A stretch of 22,589 nucleotides of DNA from DATCZS01 sp036525795 (GTDB lineage: Bacteria; Actinomycetota; Acidimicrobiia; Spongiisociales; ZC4RG35). This document shows, in pieces, positions 21,570 to 22,589 of the stretch (the first letter of the stretch is position 1; each line of letters opens with the position of its first letter). The translations under genes were made by a program, and so were the position numbers. Below the pieces are notes generated by a model that was given only the letters and a program-made list of their open reading frames with translations, had not been told where the DNA came from and did no database searches. The stretch is from positions 1-22,589 of the forward strand of contig DATCZS010000124.1 of the NCBI GenBank assembly GCA_036525795.1, in the 5' to 3' direction.

Positions 21570-22589
21570 ATGGCGGCAGATCTCAAGCTCTTCATCGCAG
21601 GCGAGTGGACGGAAGGAACCGGGGACGACTCCTACGAGGTGCGATCACCGGTGACAGGGGAACACATCTACACGGTTCCAAAGGCGAGCCAGGCGGACAT
21701 CGACCGCGCGGTGTCGGCTGCCCGGGAGGCCACCGAGGAACTGCGCCACTGGACGGCATTCGAGCGGGCCGAGCTGTGCCTGCGGATCTACGAACTCTGG
21801 CAGGATCGAGTCGACGACATCGCCCGGATCCTCACCCTCGAACAGGGAAAGCCGTTCCATGCAGAGGCGGTCGACGACATCGCAGAGTCGGCCGACTACT
21901 TCCAGATCGCCGCCGAGGACGTCAAGCGGCTCAAGGGTGAGCTGATCCCCACCACCGAACGAAACCGCCGCATGTTCACGGTCCGGCGGCCCGTGGGCGT
22001 GTGGGCGGCGATCACGCCGTGGAACTTCCCGGTGATGATCCCGATGGAGTACGTGGGCCCCGGCCTCGCCACCGGCAACGCCGTCATCGTCAAGCCGCCG
22101 GAGTTCACGGCCTGGGCATTGCTGGAGGTCGCCAGGATCTTCGAGGAGGCGGGGGTTCCCAAGGGCGCCATTTCGATCATCCCGGGCGCAGGCGACATCG
22201 GGGCATCGCTCGTCACCCATCCCGGGGTCGACGCCGTCGGGTTCACCGGGTCATCGGAGACAGGCAAGAAGATCGTCTCTGCGATGGGGTTGAAACGCTC
22301 GATCATGGAGATGTCGGGAAACGGGCCGCTGGTGGTGACCGAAGACGCAGACGTGCGAGCCGCCGCCGAGGCGGCGGTGTACGGCGCGTACTACAACGCC
22401 GGACAGGTGTGTTGCGCCACGGAACGGGTGATCGTGCTCGAATCGGTCCACGACGAGTTCGTGGAGGCGGCGCTCGAGGCGAGCCACGCGGTGCGCCTGG
22501 GCGACCCGTTCGACGAGGCGACCACGATGGGACCCCTCAACAACGCCCCGACCGCAGCGAAGATGGACCGCCACATCGCCGATGCCAGG
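21570..22589 (+). CDS. NAD(P)-dependent aldehyde dehydrogenase, C-terminus beyond the window
   Basis: 340 codons are visible from the ATG at 21570 to the right edge, about 70% of a typical 480-aa enzyme. Family signatures in order are FIAGEWTEG near the N-terminus, the catalytic-site TPWNFP with its Asn, the cofactor segment VIVKPPEFTAW, and FTGSSETGKKI (Rossmann G-x4-G). The general-base Glu lies in EMSGNGP, where the family usually has ELGGKxP. The nucleophile is in GQVCCATERV, where the second Cys of CC is the usual position. It oxidises an aldehyde to an acid. Succinate-semialdehyde, lactaldehyde or gamma-aminobutyraldehyde-type substrates all fit. It is transcribed away from the aminotransferase-amine oxidase operon, which suggests shared control and pathway. 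Confidence 0.94.
   Translation, partial: MAADLKLFIAGEWTEGTGDDSYEVRSPVTGEHIYTVPKASQADIDRAVSAAREATEELRHWTAFERAELCLRIYELWQDRVDDIARILTLEQGKPFHAEAVDDIAESADYFQIAAEDVKRLKGELIPTTERNRRMFTVRRPVGVWAAITPWNFPVMIPMEYVGPGLATGNAVIVKPPEFTAWALLEVARIFEEAGVPKGAISIIPGAGDIGASLVTHPGVDAVGFTGSSETGKKIVSAMGLKRSIMEMSGNGPLVVTEDADVRAAAEAAVYGAYYNAGQVCCATERVIVLESVHDEFVEAALEASHAVRLGDPFDEATTMGPLNNAPTAAKMDRHIADAR

Noticed and set aside
1..22589. CRISPR arrays, insertion sequences, prophage or integrase genes
   Set aside because: No regularly spaced repeats, transposase motifs, tRNA-flanking integrase or attachment duplication were seen. The window looks like core chromosome.

Overview
The window is a high-GC (roughly two-thirds G+C by eye) chromosomal segment that reads as actinobacterial, most plausibly Acidimicrobiia or a related uncultured lineage. 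The evidence is the dense operons joined by 4-nt GTGA/ATGA overlaps, frequent GTG starts, and many genes whose start codon sits 6-7 nt after a TANNNT hexamer, as in leaderless transcription. Two further points are a TIGR04222-type membrane protein and a FmdB/GalU/MoeA/membrane-protein neighbourhood like the one I recall from mycobacteria and corynebacteria. The lineage is inferred; no rRNA is present.

Layout. 1-1929 (minus): start of rsmI, a DUF192-like protein, and a zinc-metallopeptidase-like lipoprotein. 1987-7442 (minus): a four-gene redox operon running from an Fe-S subunit through an NrfD-type quinone subunit and a diheme cytochrome c with an Ig-like domain to a hexaheme cytochrome c. 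7443-7845 holds no convincing gene and is followed by tRNA-Ala(CGC). 8075-9141 (minus): a translin/TRAX-like protein co-transcribed with a GlpR-like membrane protein. 9224-12352 (minus): plsY-galU-moeA-moaC, all joined by 4-nt overlaps. 12460-14221 (plus): a FmdB-type zinc ribbon, a SAF-domain protein and uppP. 14307-16683 (minus): a ThDP-dependent enzyme and a TIGR04222-type membrane protein. 16774-18000 (minus): an M29 aminopeptidase. 18074-21293 (minus): a class III aminotransferase, an FAD amine oxidase and a GNAT enzyme, tightly coupled. 21570-22589 (plus): a divergent aldehyde dehydrogenase cut by the window end.

How the genes fit together. The redox operon encodes four [4Fe-4S] sites, a quinone-binding membrane subunit and eight c-type hemes, but no molybdopterin or other catalytic subunit. 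The simplest reading is a compact quinol:cytochrome c oxidoreductase related to alternative complex III, with an unusual composition; this is the strongest candidate for an undescribed system here. The central block combines envelope precursors (PlsY, GalU, UppP) with molybdenum cofactor genes. It also carries a MoeA/GlpR-like pair resembling the corynebacterial Glp-GlpR divisome proteins. The right-hand cluster looks like amine or polyamine catabolism: transamination or oxidation to an aldehyde, then oxidation to an acid by the dehydrogenase.
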